A stretch of DNA of 9,308 nt from an uncultured Gammaproteobacteria bacterium (lineage in GTDB: Bacteria; Pseudomonadota; Gammaproteobacteria; SZUA-140): positions 1-9,308 of the forward strand of contig CALZMY010000292.1 of NCBI GenBank assembly GCA_945788675.1, read 5' to 3'. Each line of letters opens with the position of its first letter. Positions within the stretch are counted from its first letter, which is position 1. The notes below the pieces were generated by a model. The model had not been told where the DNA came from. It saw only the letters and a list, made by a program, of their open reading frames with translations, and ran no database searches. This document shows positions 1-6,955 of the stretch, one piece after another. A program made the position numbers and the translations under genes.

Positions 1-132
1 CTACGGCCACTAAAGCCGCTCCTGCATTTCTTCGTCGATCGCTATCGCTCACAACTACGAAAGGGCAGACGGCGTGGCCTATCGGCGACTAGCGGCCTTC
101 GCTTCGCTCTCCATGGCCGCCAGCGCTTGTAC
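1..132. repeat. GC-rich REP-like intergenic repeat region
   Basis: On the minus strand, bases 26-1 read TGCAGGAGCGGC, then TTTAGTGGCCGTAG. A GGAG tetranucleotide sits at the foot of a short hairpin, with CGGC (4-7) pairing with GCCG (15-18) around a 7-base loop. This is the general layout of REP elements mobilised by RAYT transposases. A second inverted repeat follows: GCGGCC (92-97) pairs with GGCCGC (115-120) across a 17-base loop, with another minus-strand GGAG at its foot. Bases 1-120 are about 61 % GC, while 121-217 are about 33 %, so there is a sharp compositional edge near 130. Plus frame 1 stays open to about base 150, but the translation is arginine-rich and low in protein character. 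Assignment as a REP/BIME is inference from form, because only one copy is visible. Confidence 0.45.
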
Positions 133-217
133 GTAATCTTTTACAAATAATTGTTAATGATAGTGAACTCTGGCCGATATGCGAAAGTGACAAACTAGAA
201 AAAACTGGTTAAATATT
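133..217 (+). promoter_or_regulatory. AT-rich leader of the diguanylate cyclase gene
   Basis: This AT-rich stretch must carry the promoter of the plus-strand cyclase gene unless that gene is read through from outside the window. TTTACA (140-145) and TTGTTA (151-156) could serve as -35 boxes, but neither has a good TATAAT-like partner at 16-18 bases. No strong Shine-Dalgarno sequence precedes the ATG; the nearest is a weak GGTT about 9 bases upstream. The promoter is therefore not placed precisely. Confidence 0.25.
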
Positions 218-1126
218 ATGATTACATCGGATGTAGACATAGCCTTGATGCTGGAAATTTTTCCAGATTCCATCATTCTCATTGATGACGAACGAAATAT
301 AATATCTTGCAATGTAGTTGCTGAATATCTTTTCGGATACGATAGCGGTGAGTTACTTAATAAACCACTAAATATCTTAATCAGCCCCGATCTTCATCAG
401 GTTCATGATCAACACTTAAAGGACTTCAGTAAGACTAAAGGCAAACGTCTAATGGACGGTCGCCCTGTTATATTTGGTCTGAATAAAAAAGGTGAAAAAA
501 TACCCGTATCAATTGCCATATCATCTATTGAGAATAGTGACAAACCCTGTTTTATGGCCGTTATTCGAGATGCTCTAGCAGTTAATCAGAAGATTGATAA
601 AACGATTGAAAATTCTGAAAGAGACTCCCTCACACATCTTTATAATCGCTGTTATTTATCCAGTTATTTTTCTTCACTAAAAGATGAATTCAACTATGCG
701 CTACTTTTTCTCGACCTAAACAAATTCAAACCCCTTAACGATAAATATGGACATGAAGTAGGTGATGAAGTGTTACGCATAGCATCAAAACGAATACGTC
801 ATACCGTACGTGAATGTGATATATGTGTCCGATACGGGGGTGATGAGTTTGTTGTCATCTTAAAGGGCATCTCAAATCCTATTTTGCTTGAATATACTGC
901 CAATAAAATTCATGCAAGCATTAATAAAGTTATTAATGTAAATGGCATTTACAGCCACGTCGGCGCTAGCATTGGCGGCGTCTTGGGAACCTATCCCTGT
1001 GACCAGCTTGACACCATGATAAAGAAGGCAGATATGGCAATGTACCAAGCCAAACGTAGTGAAATCCCTTTCGTTGCCCATGACGATAGCGATAAAAGAA
1101 TATTAAAAACGGCCGGTAAAAATTAA
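218..1126 (+). CDS. PAS-GGDEF diguanylate cyclase
   Basis: Probably makes the second messenger c-di-GMP from two GTP in the cytoplasm. Residues 12-118 look like a PAS sensor domain (FPDSIILIDDERNIISCN near the start, FMAVIRD at the end). Residues 133-290 form a GGDEF domain: DSLTHLYNR (136-144), LDLNKFKPLND with metal ligand D166, GHEVGD (179-183), the intact signature YGGDEF (206-211) and ADMAMYQAK (271-279). RECD (198-201) lies exactly five residues before GGDEF, so the RxxD inhibitory I-site that binds product is present. No transmembrane helix or signal peptide is visible, so the enzyme should be soluble. The PAS ligand cannot be told. At 302 residues it is a compact but complete example. 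The ATG at 218 lacks a good ribosome site; the ATG at codon 11, just before the PAS domain, is an alternative start. The gene is AT-richer (about 40 % GC) than the minus-strand genes and stands alone on its strand. Confidence 0.93.
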   Translation: MITSDVDIALMLEIFPDSIILIDDERNIISCNVVAEYLFGYDSGELLNKPLNILISPDLHQVHDQHLKDFSKTKGKRLMDGRPVIFGLNKKGEKIPVSIAISSIENSDKPCFMAVIRDALAVNQKIDKTIENSERDSLTHLYNRCYLSSYFSSLKDEFNYALLFLDLNKFKPLNDKYGHEVGDEVLRIASKRIRHTVRECDICVRYGGDEFVVILKGISNPILLEYTANKIHASINKVINVNGIYSHVGASIGGVLGTYPCDQLDTMIKKADMAMYQAKRSEIPFVAHDDSDKRILKTAGKN

Positions 1127-1386
1127 GGCCCATCTTGAATCCGCTTGTTGTTAACTAAAATTAATCAAAAAAAACATTACGTTAGAAGATGTTTTAGTAC
1201 TATCTCTCTCTGAGCAATCCTGGCCTGTAAAAAATAATATCAACAGGTGGTCTTCTACGTGCGTGGCTAGTTAGCACCTATATCGTCGTAAATTTCACTT
1301 ATCTCACCGAGTAAAAAACATCTGGCACATTGTGGTGATATAACCGAATCCATCTCAATAGCCCCCTGATATCACTCAACTATTCT
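1127..1386. other. Intergenic region between convergent genes
   Basis: This 260-base AT-rich stretch lies between the 3' ends of the plus-strand cyclase and the minus-strand membrane-protein gene. It has no credible ORF. It contains a weak AT-rich stem-loop (1171-1195) and a longer-range inverted repeat: GTGATAT (1335-1341) pairs with ATATCAC (1369-1375) just beyond the minus-strand gene's stop. The right arm overlaps an 8-base palindrome, TGATATCA (1367-1374). Nothing else stands out. Confidence 0.5.
1167..1195 (-). terminator. Possible weak terminator stem-loop
   Basis: AAAACAT (1171-1177) pairs with ATGTTTT (1189-1195) around an 11-base loop. On the minus strand this is followed by more T residues (eight Ts in total at 1174-1167). 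The stem is nearly all A-T, so it would be unstable. The position between convergent genes fits a terminator, but the structure alone is weak support. Confidence 0.22.
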
Positions 1387-1695
1387 TCAAGTAATAGCCA
1401 TTTCAGCACTTAATTGATGGTTCTTGATATCAGAATGGGTATCATACACCTCACGTTTTTCACTTCGCCGTTTGATCGTTAACTTAACAATCCCCCAAAA
1501 TACATTCTCAATTGGACATAGATACACTAAATAGAGGTAGAAGAACGCGAGCGAAATAACCAGAATAATGACACCTGGCACAGGCGAATTGACTTTGACA
1601 CCGTTGGAGCTTATTTCCAACTCTGTAGTAGTAGGTTGTATTGCGGCAAACACTATACCGCAGCTAACTAGCATCAGGACCACCACAAAAATCAA
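1387..1695 (-). CDS. Small two-helix membrane protein, probably 5'-truncated by an in-frame stop
   Basis: Function not recognised. The readable 102 residues hold a hydrophobic helix at the extreme N-terminus (FVVVLMLVSCGIVFAAI), a short polar loop (about residues 20-36, TTTELEISSNGVKVNS), a second helix (VIILVISLAFFYLYLVYL) and a charged tail of about 40 residues. The only start codon after the upstream TGA and before helix 1 is a TTG at 1695, and it has no ribosome site near it. The frame stays open and protein-like for 27 codons further upstream until the TGA, before which ATG-ATG lies in frame at 1803. I therefore think the natural gene began at 1803 and that the TTG start is an artefact of the interruption. 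The gene lies 116 bases beyond the GH13 stop on the same strand, so read-through from the glycan genes is possible. The product, if made, would sit in the inner membrane. Confidence 0.55.
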   Translation of the reverse strand: MIFVVVLMLVSCGIVFAAIQPTTTELEISSNGVKVNSPVPGVIILVISLAFFYLYLVYLCPIENVFWGIVKLTIKRRSEKREVYDTHSDIKNHQLSAEMAIT

Positions 1696-1803
1696 TTTGG
1701 CAGAAAATAACTGCCACTGAAATACCTCACTTCGATGTTCTGTACTCTGGCTACGATACTTGTAGTAATCAGCTCCTCAGAGCGATAAATATTCATTCAT
1801 CAT
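1696..1803 (-). pseudogene. Apparent original 5' end of the membrane-protein gene, broken by TGA
   Basis: Reading minus from 1803 gives ATG ATG AAT GAA TAT TTA TCG CTC, then TGA at 1779-1777. The same frame then continues GADYYKYRSQSTEHRSEVFQ and WQLFSAK directly into the first membrane helix. The 27 codons after the stop have a normal amino-acid mix with many charged residues, as expected for a cytoplasmic N-terminus before a helix, and contain no start codon. A weak GAG ribosome site precedes the ATG pair. A single CGA-to-TGA change would explain the stop. Alternatives are a sequencing error, or a short leader peptide followed by reinitiation; an AGGAG overlaps the TGA, but no usable in-frame start follows it. 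Confidence 0.5.
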
Positions 1804-1841
1804 CTGACACTCAATCAGCTAAGACATCGAAAAGACTTACA

Positions 1842-1870
1842 GGCAGTGTATTGTTACCTGCCCTCTTTTT
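1842..1870 (+). terminator. Possible stem-loop with T-run
   Basis: GGCAG (1842-1846) pairs with CTGCC (1858-1862) around an 11-base loop, and five Ts follow at 1866-1870 on the plus strand. No plus-strand gene ends here, so a plus-strand terminator would have no obvious client. On the minus strand the hairpin lies downstream of the GH13 gene but is followed only by TGTAAGTCTTTT. It may stop transcription weakly in either direction. Confidence 0.2.
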
Positions 1871-1888
1871 CATCTATCACTTCTTCTA

Positions 1889-1908
1889 CAGTTGCATAAG
1901 TACAACTG
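1889..1908. repeat. Perfect 6-bp inverted repeat just after the GH13 stop
   Basis: CAGTTG (1889-1894) and CAACTG (1903-1908) flank the 8-base loop CATAAGTA, 11 bases beyond the GH13 stop codon. The minus strand has no T-run after it, so it does not qualify as a standard intrinsic terminator. It could protect the 3' end of the message or be chance. Confidence 0.3.
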
Positions 1909-1919
1909 ATATTTCTGCG

Positions 1920-3782
1920 TCACCCCTTGTAAAAAACAAACCCCCAGTGAGAAGGCACTGTCATGCCAAGTTGGTAGTCGTTAACGTTGATATTCCACTG
2001 TGGCTCGTTCAAAAGCTCACTCCATTGACCGTTCTCTGGGAATACCAGCTCCAGCCACTGGTGACTGGATGAAAAATTTAAAGCGATAACGGCCTGCTGC
2101 TGTTTTCCCTGTCCATCGTTGCAATACCTTCGATACACGAGTAGTTGACGCGCGCAATCGATACCCACGCCGTGATCGTTAAACTGGGTTTGCCACTCGG
2201 CCCAGTATGCGGGATAAAAGCCATCGGCACGTAGCACCGCATAATCATGGCGCAACTGGATTAATTTTTGATACACAGCAAACAACGCTTTACCAAATTT
2301 ATCATGCGGATAATCCCAGTGGAGCGGGCGTGACTGTACCCGGCGGCCGCTCCCTTTGTCATCTTCGGGCATCCAGTAATCTTCGGCAAACTCCTGTCCG
2401 TTCTGGATCATAGGTGCACCGGGGGATGTCATTAGCGCAATGACATAGGGTTGAGTACGATACCATTCGAGGGCACCGGCATTGTTACGCGCCCCTGCCT
2501 GCCAGGTGACATGCGAATGGTCGTGGTTGCCGATATAGATGGTCGGTACTTTATTTGTACCTGCTAAATAGCGCTTGTTGTTGAGTGCATTTAACAGTGC
2601 TGGTTGAATGCGATTGTGCCAGAGGCCGTCGAAGCAGTGACCATAGAGGGCGTTGTCCCAGTAACTGGTGGCGTGAGTATTTTTTGTCACCTCGACTGCA
2701 TCCATTTTCAGGTGCTCCAGTGTCATCGAGAAATTCTGTTCGCCAGATTGCGCCATGTAGTGGTCAATATCCGCCATCAGTTTTGGCAACCCCCTGATAT
2801 CACCGCTGCTGTAAAAGTTGGTTGTGTTGTCAAAGCGAATACCATCAATTTTGAATTCATCTATCCAGTAGCGACACACATCCCATATCAGCTCCTGCGT
2901 ACACTGATGATTAAAGTCCAGATCCTGGAGCCCTGGGAACTCGCCATAAAACTGTCCGGTGTATGGGCAGTCTGTGTCATAGGTTTGATAAAATGCCTTG
3001 TATGGAAAACCGCTATAGACGTGGTTAAACACACCATCCATGATGACGTGAATGTCACGCTGGTGGCATGCGTTAATTAATCTTTTTAGCCAGGAGATCT
3101 TTTCACAGGGTTGATCTAACCGTGTCGTGTATCGATAGCTGACTGAATAGTAAAGTGCCGGTGTGTAGCCCCAGCTAAACTGTTCATCGTTCCAGGCCGT
3201 CCAGGGCATGAATAGAATCGCGTTAATTCCCAGACTCACCAGATAATCGAGTTTTTCGCAGACAGCCTCAAATGGGGCCTGAGCGCCACGATATTCTAAC
3301 GTGAAATCATCCACCATCAATTCATAGATCACCAGTTCGCGCAGATGTTTTCGCCCCCCTGGCAGTGGCATGATAGTGTTGTCGCCAGGCTGGCTGCCGC
3401 CAACTACCACCGCGGCATTCATATTCTTCTCGCCGCCATAACGGGTACAGGGGTCACTTATCCACCTGGGTGGCTCGTTCGAGTCGTTATAGGTTACGTA
3501 ATACTTATACTGATAAAATCCCTGCGGTAATTCTTCTGGGGTTACCCAGCTCCAGATCTCCCCTTCCTGGTGCGAAGATTTTGTCATCGATGGTGCATTG
3601 CCAGGCTCCCAGTTATTGGGAAACCCTAGCGCTTTCTGGAAGTCACCACACACCTGGATAGATTTAATGTTGTGTTGCAAGCCGGTCGCTTCCTGTGGAA
3701 AGAAGATGCGGAATTGCACCTTGCCGCTGTCTGCATCACCATTGACCTGCCATGCCCCCATCTGCTCTGCCATATATTCCAT
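1920..3782 (-). CDS. GH13 alpha-amylase-family enzyme with N-terminal CBM48-like domain
   Basis: Acts on alpha-1,4/1,6-glucans by the retaining GH13 mechanism. Residues 20-130 resemble the CBM48 beta-sandwich of branching and debranching enzymes. The TIM barrel runs from about 148 to 500 and carries all four signature regions: DGVFNH (249-254), GIRFDN with nucleophile D318, TLEHL with acid/base E356, and IGNHDH with stabilising D421. WGYTPALYY (204-212) and SPGAPMIQNGQEF (453-465) recall branching, isoamylase and trehalohydrolase-type enzymes. A beta-rich C-terminal domain (about 540-620) closes the protein. No signal peptide is visible, so it is cytoplasmic. The motifs do not match typical GlgB, GlgX or TreZ exactly, so branching, debranching and hydrolysis all remain open. 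The start at 3782 has a good AGGGAG ribosome site. It lies 62 bases after the phosphorylase gene and is very likely co-transcribed with it. Confidence 0.88.
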   Translation of the reverse strand: MEYMAEQMGAWQVNGDADSGKVQFRIFFPQEATGLQHNIKSIQVCGDFQKALGFPNNWEPGNAPSMTKSSHQEGEIWSWVTPEELPQGFYQYKYYVTYNDSNEPPRWISDPCTRYGGEKNMNAAVVVGGSQPGDNTIMPLPGGRKHLRELVIYELMVDDFTLEYRGAQAPFEAVCEKLDYLVSLGINAILFMPWTAWNDEQFSWGYTPALYYSVSYRYTTRLDQPCEKISWLKRLINACHQRDIHVIMDGVFNHVYSGFPYKAFYQTYDTDCPYTGQFYGEFPGLQDLDFNHQCTQELIWDVCRYWIDEFKIDGIRFDNTTNFYSSGDIRGLPKLMADIDHYMAQSGEQNFSMTLEHLKMDAVEVTKNTHATSYWDNALYGHCFDGLWHNRIQPALLNALNNKRYLAGTNKVPTIYIGNHDHSHVTWQAGARNNAGALEWYRTQPYVIALMTSPGAPMIQNGQEFAEDYWMPEDDKGSGRRVQSRPLHWDYPHDKFGKALFAVYQKLIQLRHDYAVLRADGFYPAYWAEWQTQFNDHGVGIDCARQLLVYRRYCNDGQGKQQQAVIALNFSSSHQWLELVFPENGQWSELLNEPQWNINVNDYQLGMTVPSHWGFVFYKG

Positions 3783-3844
3783 TATCTTCTCCCTGTTTTT
3801 TCTTAGTGCAGTCAGTCAAACATGAAACTCACCTGCATACCGAG

Positions 3845-6376
3845 TTAGCGGCTATGTTGCCACCAAAAAATCAGTTTGCTTTCCGTCGGGATACGAGCAT
3901 CAGGATGATAGGCTACGATACGCGGGGTAAAATCGCTGGATGGTCGCTGAGTGGATATCGATCCGCTATACAGATATGCGTTCAGAGCACCGGGTATGGG
4001 GGGGCCACATTCCATCACATGCAATATAGCCTCCTCTGCCTCCATTGGCTCTGCATAGAGTTGTACCTGGACCGACTCCGCCGGAATCTCCCCCAAATAG
4101 ACCTGTACCTCGAAATACCAGCCATCCGCCACCTCGTGAATAGCCAGGTTTCCCCAATGTATTTCTTGCCAGTGATGTTTCAACACAGATTCCCAGTGAC
4201 GCAGTTCGCACGCCAGTTGTCCTTGCTGTGCGCAGCGGCGTTGATAGGCAGTCGCCGCAGGAAGATACATCGCCTCGACATAATCTTGCACCATGCGATT
4301 AGTGCTGTACTGGGGCGCCAGACGCGACATACTGGTACGTATACGTGTGACCCAGTCACGCGGGATACCACTCGCATCACGATGATAAAACATAGGGACG
4401 ATCTCATTCTCCAGCAGCTGATAAAGCTGCTCTGCGATAACACCATCCCAGTTTTCTTCCGGATGATCTTGTCCATCGCCCAGCGCCCAACCGACATCAT
4501 CCGCATAGGCCTCGGCCCACCAGCCGTCCAGCACGGAGAGATTCAATCCACCATTAACCAAAACCTTCATACCACTGGTGCCGCACGCTTCCCAGGGACG
4601 CTGCGGGGTATTAATCCAGAGATCCACGCCCTGTACCATCTCCTGTGCCAGTGCAATATCGTAGTCTTCCAGAAACAGGGCGTGGTTACGCACCTGCGGG
4701 TGTTGTACAAAACGCGCCCACTCCTGAATATAATGCTTGCCCTGTTCATCCTGGGGGTGGGCCTTACCTGCGACAATGATCTGCACTGGGCGCTCGAGGT
4801 TAGACAACAAACGGATAAAACGCTGCTGATCATGTAACAACATGTTGGGACGTTTATAGCTAGCAAAGCGTCGTGCAAAACCCAGCGTTAGCACGTTGGG
4901 GTCTAATACATCCTGTGCCAGCGAAACAGTCTCCGGATCAGCGCCACGCTGTCCCAACTGTATGGCCAGCCGCACTCGTGCGTGTTTGACCAGATCCGCA
5001 CGCTCCTCGCCGCGGAATGTCCATAGCGCCTCATCACTCAGTTCCGCAATAGAGTTACTCAGCGCTTCTGGTGTTCCGAGCCAGCGTCCCTTGCCACATG
5101 TCCTGGTCCAGACTTGATCGGCCCACAGTGAATCCCACGAAGGCACGTGGATGCCGTTAGTAATGTGGCTAATGGGTACTTCGTTCTCCGGCCACTGGGG
5201 ATATAGATCGCGAAAGATGTGTCGACTGACCTCGCCATGCAGGCGACTGACACCGTTGGTCATGGCACAGGTGCGCATGGCCAGATAGGCCATATTGAAG
5301 GGTTCATGAAGATTGTCAGGATTTTTGCGTCCCAGCGCGATCAGGTCGTCAGCTGCCACGCCTATTCTATCCGCATAAAGCTGACCGTATTTCAACAGTA
5401 GCTCAGGTTGAAAGGTGTCGAAACCTGCGGCCACCGGTGTATGGGTGGTAAAGACATTACCCGCACGCGTAGCCCACAGCGCCTCCCAGCAATCGACGTT
5501 GTTATTTTCCATAAATCGCTTTGCTCGTTCCAGCGTCACGAACGCGGCATGTCCCTCATTGAGATGACACACATCAATCTCCAGATCCATCGCTTCCAGC
5601 GCGCGCCAGCCGCCGATCCCTAGTGCAATCTCCTGTACCAGGCGCAATTCCTGACCGCCGCCATAAAGTTTACTGGTGATGCCACGGTCGCTGGGGCTAT
5701 TGAGTGGGTCATTACTATCCAGCAGGTATAAACGGACACTGCCCACCTGTGCCTGCCACACACGCAAGCGTACCGGCCGACCGGGAAAATCCAGAGTGAC
5801 ATATAACCATGCGCCGGATTTTGCCTGTACCGGCTGGATCGGCAAACTTGTCGAATCGTTATAGGGATAGATCTCCTGCTGCCAGCCGTCCGCATCCAGT
5901 ACCTGGCGGAAATATCCCTCCTGATAAAGGAGACCCACGGCGACCACCGGTACCGCAAGATCACTGGCTGCCTTGAGATAGTCACCCGCCAGGACGCCAA
6001 GGCCACCGGCATACAGCGGCAAGGCCTTGCCAAGCCCGAACTCCATACTAAAGTACGCGACCCGCTTTAGCGCAGCATTAGCGTGGGCTTCGCCATACCA
6101 GCCCGATTGACAGCAGTAATCCTCATGGGTCAACGCCAGGTGTCTAAGACGCTTAACAAATGCTGCATCGTTCGCCAGCTCCTCAAGGCGCTCCTGACTC
6201 AGGTTATGTAAAACGACATACGGATTTTCTGTTTGTTCCCATATGAGTGGGTCCATCGCCTTCCACACAGCATCGCCAGCATGGCTCCAGGTCCAGCGCA
6301 GATCTGCAGCAAGCAGACTATAGGGCGTGAGCTCGTCTGGTATTTCCCGTGTGAGTAAACCGTGGTTAACCTTCAT
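3845..6376 (-). CDS. glgP: Alpha-glucan (glycogen/maltodextrin) phosphorylase, DUF3417/GT35 type
   Basis: Cleaves terminal alpha-1,4-linked glucose from glycogen or maltodextrins with phosphate, giving glucose-1-phosphate in the cytoplasm. The N-terminal part (about 12-110) looks like DUF3417, as in Thermotoga-type phosphorylases. The GT35 core follows: YFSMEFGLGKALPLYAGGLG (108-127), HLNEGHAAF (271-279), FTTHTPVAAGFD (309-320), ITNGIHVPSW (405-414), ARRFASYKRP (501-510) and the PLP site EACGTSGMK, in which K604 should carry the cofactor. The final 110 residues form a separate beta-rich tail seen in this subgroup rather than in the rabbit or E. coli type. At 843 residues it is full length for the subgroup. 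An AGGGAG ribosome site lies about 10 bases before the ATG. It is the first gene of a pair with the GH13 enzyme. The symbol is assigned by function; the protein is not orthologous in architecture to E. coli GlgP. Confidence 0.95.
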   Translation of the reverse strand: MKVNHGLLTREIPDELTPYSLLAADLRWTWSHAGDAVWKAMDPLIWEQTENPYVVLHNLSQERLEELANDAAFVKRLRHLALTHEDYCCQSGWYGEAHANAALKRVAYFSMEFGLGKALPLYAGGLGVLAGDYLKAASDLAVPVVAVGLLYQEGYFRQVLDADGWQQEIYPYNDSTSLPIQPVQAKSGAWLYVTLDFPGRPVRLRVWQAQVGSVRLYLLDSNDPLNSPSDRGITSKLYGGGQELRLVQEIALGIGGWRALEAMDLEIDVCHLNEGHAAFVTLERAKRFMENNNVDCWEALWATRAGNVFTTHTPVAAGFDTFQPELLLKYGQLYADRIGVAADDLIALGRKNPDNLHEPFNMAYLAMRTCAMTNGVSRLHGEVSRHIFRDLYPQWPENEVPISHITNGIHVPSWDSLWADQVWTRTCGKGRWLGTPEALSNSIAELSDEALWTFRGEERADLVKHARVRLAIQLGQRGADPETVSLAQDVLDPNVLTLGFARRFASYKRPNMLLHDQQRFIRLLSNLERPVQIIVAGKAHPQDEQGKHYIQEWARFVQHPQVRNHALFLEDYDIALAQEMVQGVDLWINTPQRPWEACGTSGMKVLVNGGLNLSVLDGWWAEAYADDVGWALGDGQDHPEENWDGVIAEQLYQLLENEIVPMFYHRDASGIPRDWVTRIRTSMSRLAPQYSTNRMVQDYVEAMYLPAATAYQRRCAQQGQLACELRHWESVLKHHWQEIHWGNLAIHEVADGWYFEVQVYLGEIPAESVQVQLYAEPMEAEEAILHVMECGPPIPGALNAYLYSGSISTQRPSSDFTPRIVAYHPDARIPTESKLIFWWQHSR

Positions 6377-6518
6377 AATTCAAACCGCTCCCTGCTAATC
6401 TTACGTAGCGACACGATATGCACAATCTTCGTCCTTTCACACACTGACGTCAAAAATTATTGCATCGATAAGCACAACATTTGGATGATGTCAAATTTTC
6501 AAAAGAACAGGAATCAGT
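6377..6518 (-). promoter_or_regulatory. Spacer with possible promoter for the glycan genes
   Basis: This 142-base AT-rich gap is the widest on the minus strand between the cytochrome and glycan genes, so it is the natural place for a promoter. A consensus -35 box, TTGACA, lies at 6494-6489. Its partner 17-18 bases on is only TTATCG or TATCGA (about 6471-6465), a poor -10. A perfect palindrome, TGACGTCA (6445-6452), lies between this site and the gene and could be an operator. No terminator for the preceding cytochrome gene is visible. Confidence 0.35.
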
Positions 6519-6935
6519 CTAAGGCGCTATCATCAATACCTGAGGTTTTTTCATATTATTGGGAGTCGCTTCGTAAAGCTGTTGCAATATAAGCAGATGG
6601 CTAGCGATAGCGATGGCTTCTGAATATGGCATGGTGCTAAACACCGGCATCTCGCGTTGCGGATTAACACTGGTGGTGATGTATTTCGCAATTCCATCTC
6701 TGCTTCGCCTGGTAAGAATATTGGCGGGCGTCTGGCTTACTAACTTACCCGTACCCTCTTCACCGTGGCATTCCGCGCAGTGGTGATTAAAAAGGTCCGC
6801 GCCTGTTTTCAGGTTGGGGTGATCGTGATCATCACGACTGCTGCAAGCGGTTAACACGGTGATTAGCATCAGCCCAATAAGCTGCGTGATAACCGAGCAA
6901 GGAGTCCATCTTTTTATGGTTATTTGTGACATCAT
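6519..6935 (-). CDS. Small mono-haem cytochrome c lipoprotein
   Basis: A 138-residue exported electron-transfer protein. Residues 11-30 are a hydrophobic export signal ending in the lipobox LTAC, with C31 as the likely lipidated residue, so the mature protein should be anchored to the periplasmic side of a membrane. A single haem-c site, CAECH (53-57), provides the proximal histidine. M96 or M102 (REMPVFSTMP) is the likely distal ligand, and the helix around 104-120 closes a class I cytochrome c fold. The start is the first of two adjacent ATGs, with a weak ribosome site. The gene begins 20 bases after the FHA gene stop, which suggests co-transcription with the protease-FHA pair. Its redox partner is unknown, and it may be functionally unrelated to its neighbours. 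Confidence 0.88.
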   Translation of the reverse strand: MMSQITIKRWTPCSVITQLIGLMLITVLTACSSRDDHDHPNLKTGADLFNHHCAECHGEEGTGKLVSQTPANILTRRSRDGIAKYITTSVNPQREMPVFSTMPYSEAIAIASHLLILQQLYEATPNNMKKPQVLMIAP

Positions 6936-6955
6936 TTATCACTAAAACCGCAGTA

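Noticed and set aside
1..150. Open plus-strand frame running off the left edge
   Set aside because: The translation is arginine- and leucine-rich without domain character, and the DNA is better explained by REP-like hairpins. The end of a real gene cannot be fully excluded.
140..181. Sigma-70 promoter for the cyclase (TTTACA or TTGTTA as -35)
   Set aside because: No acceptable -10 box at the required spacing, so I did not place a specific promoter.
1200..1285. GCTAGTTAGC-type small palindrome (within 1261-1280) as a terminator
   Set aside because: The loop would be only two bases and no T-run follows on either strand.
2604..3080. 158-codon plus-strand open frame
   Set aside because: Antisense to the GH13 catalytic barrel, with no ribosome site and no domain.
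3752..4837. 361-codon plus-strand open frame
   Set aside because: It lies opposite the phosphorylase gene, whose catalytic motifs are unmistakable. The plus-strand translation is rich in histidine, arginine and isoleucine in a way typical of antisense frames and shows no domain.
5620..6033. 137-codon minus-strand open frame in another phase
   Set aside because: It overlaps the phosphorylase core in a shifted frame, is very rich in Arg, Trp and Cys, and shows no recognisable motif.
6590..6615. GCGATAGCGAT resembling GCGATCGCTATCGCTC near base 40
   Set aside because: The shared core is short, and the second copy lies inside the cytochrome coding sequence, so chance similarity is more likely than a repeat.
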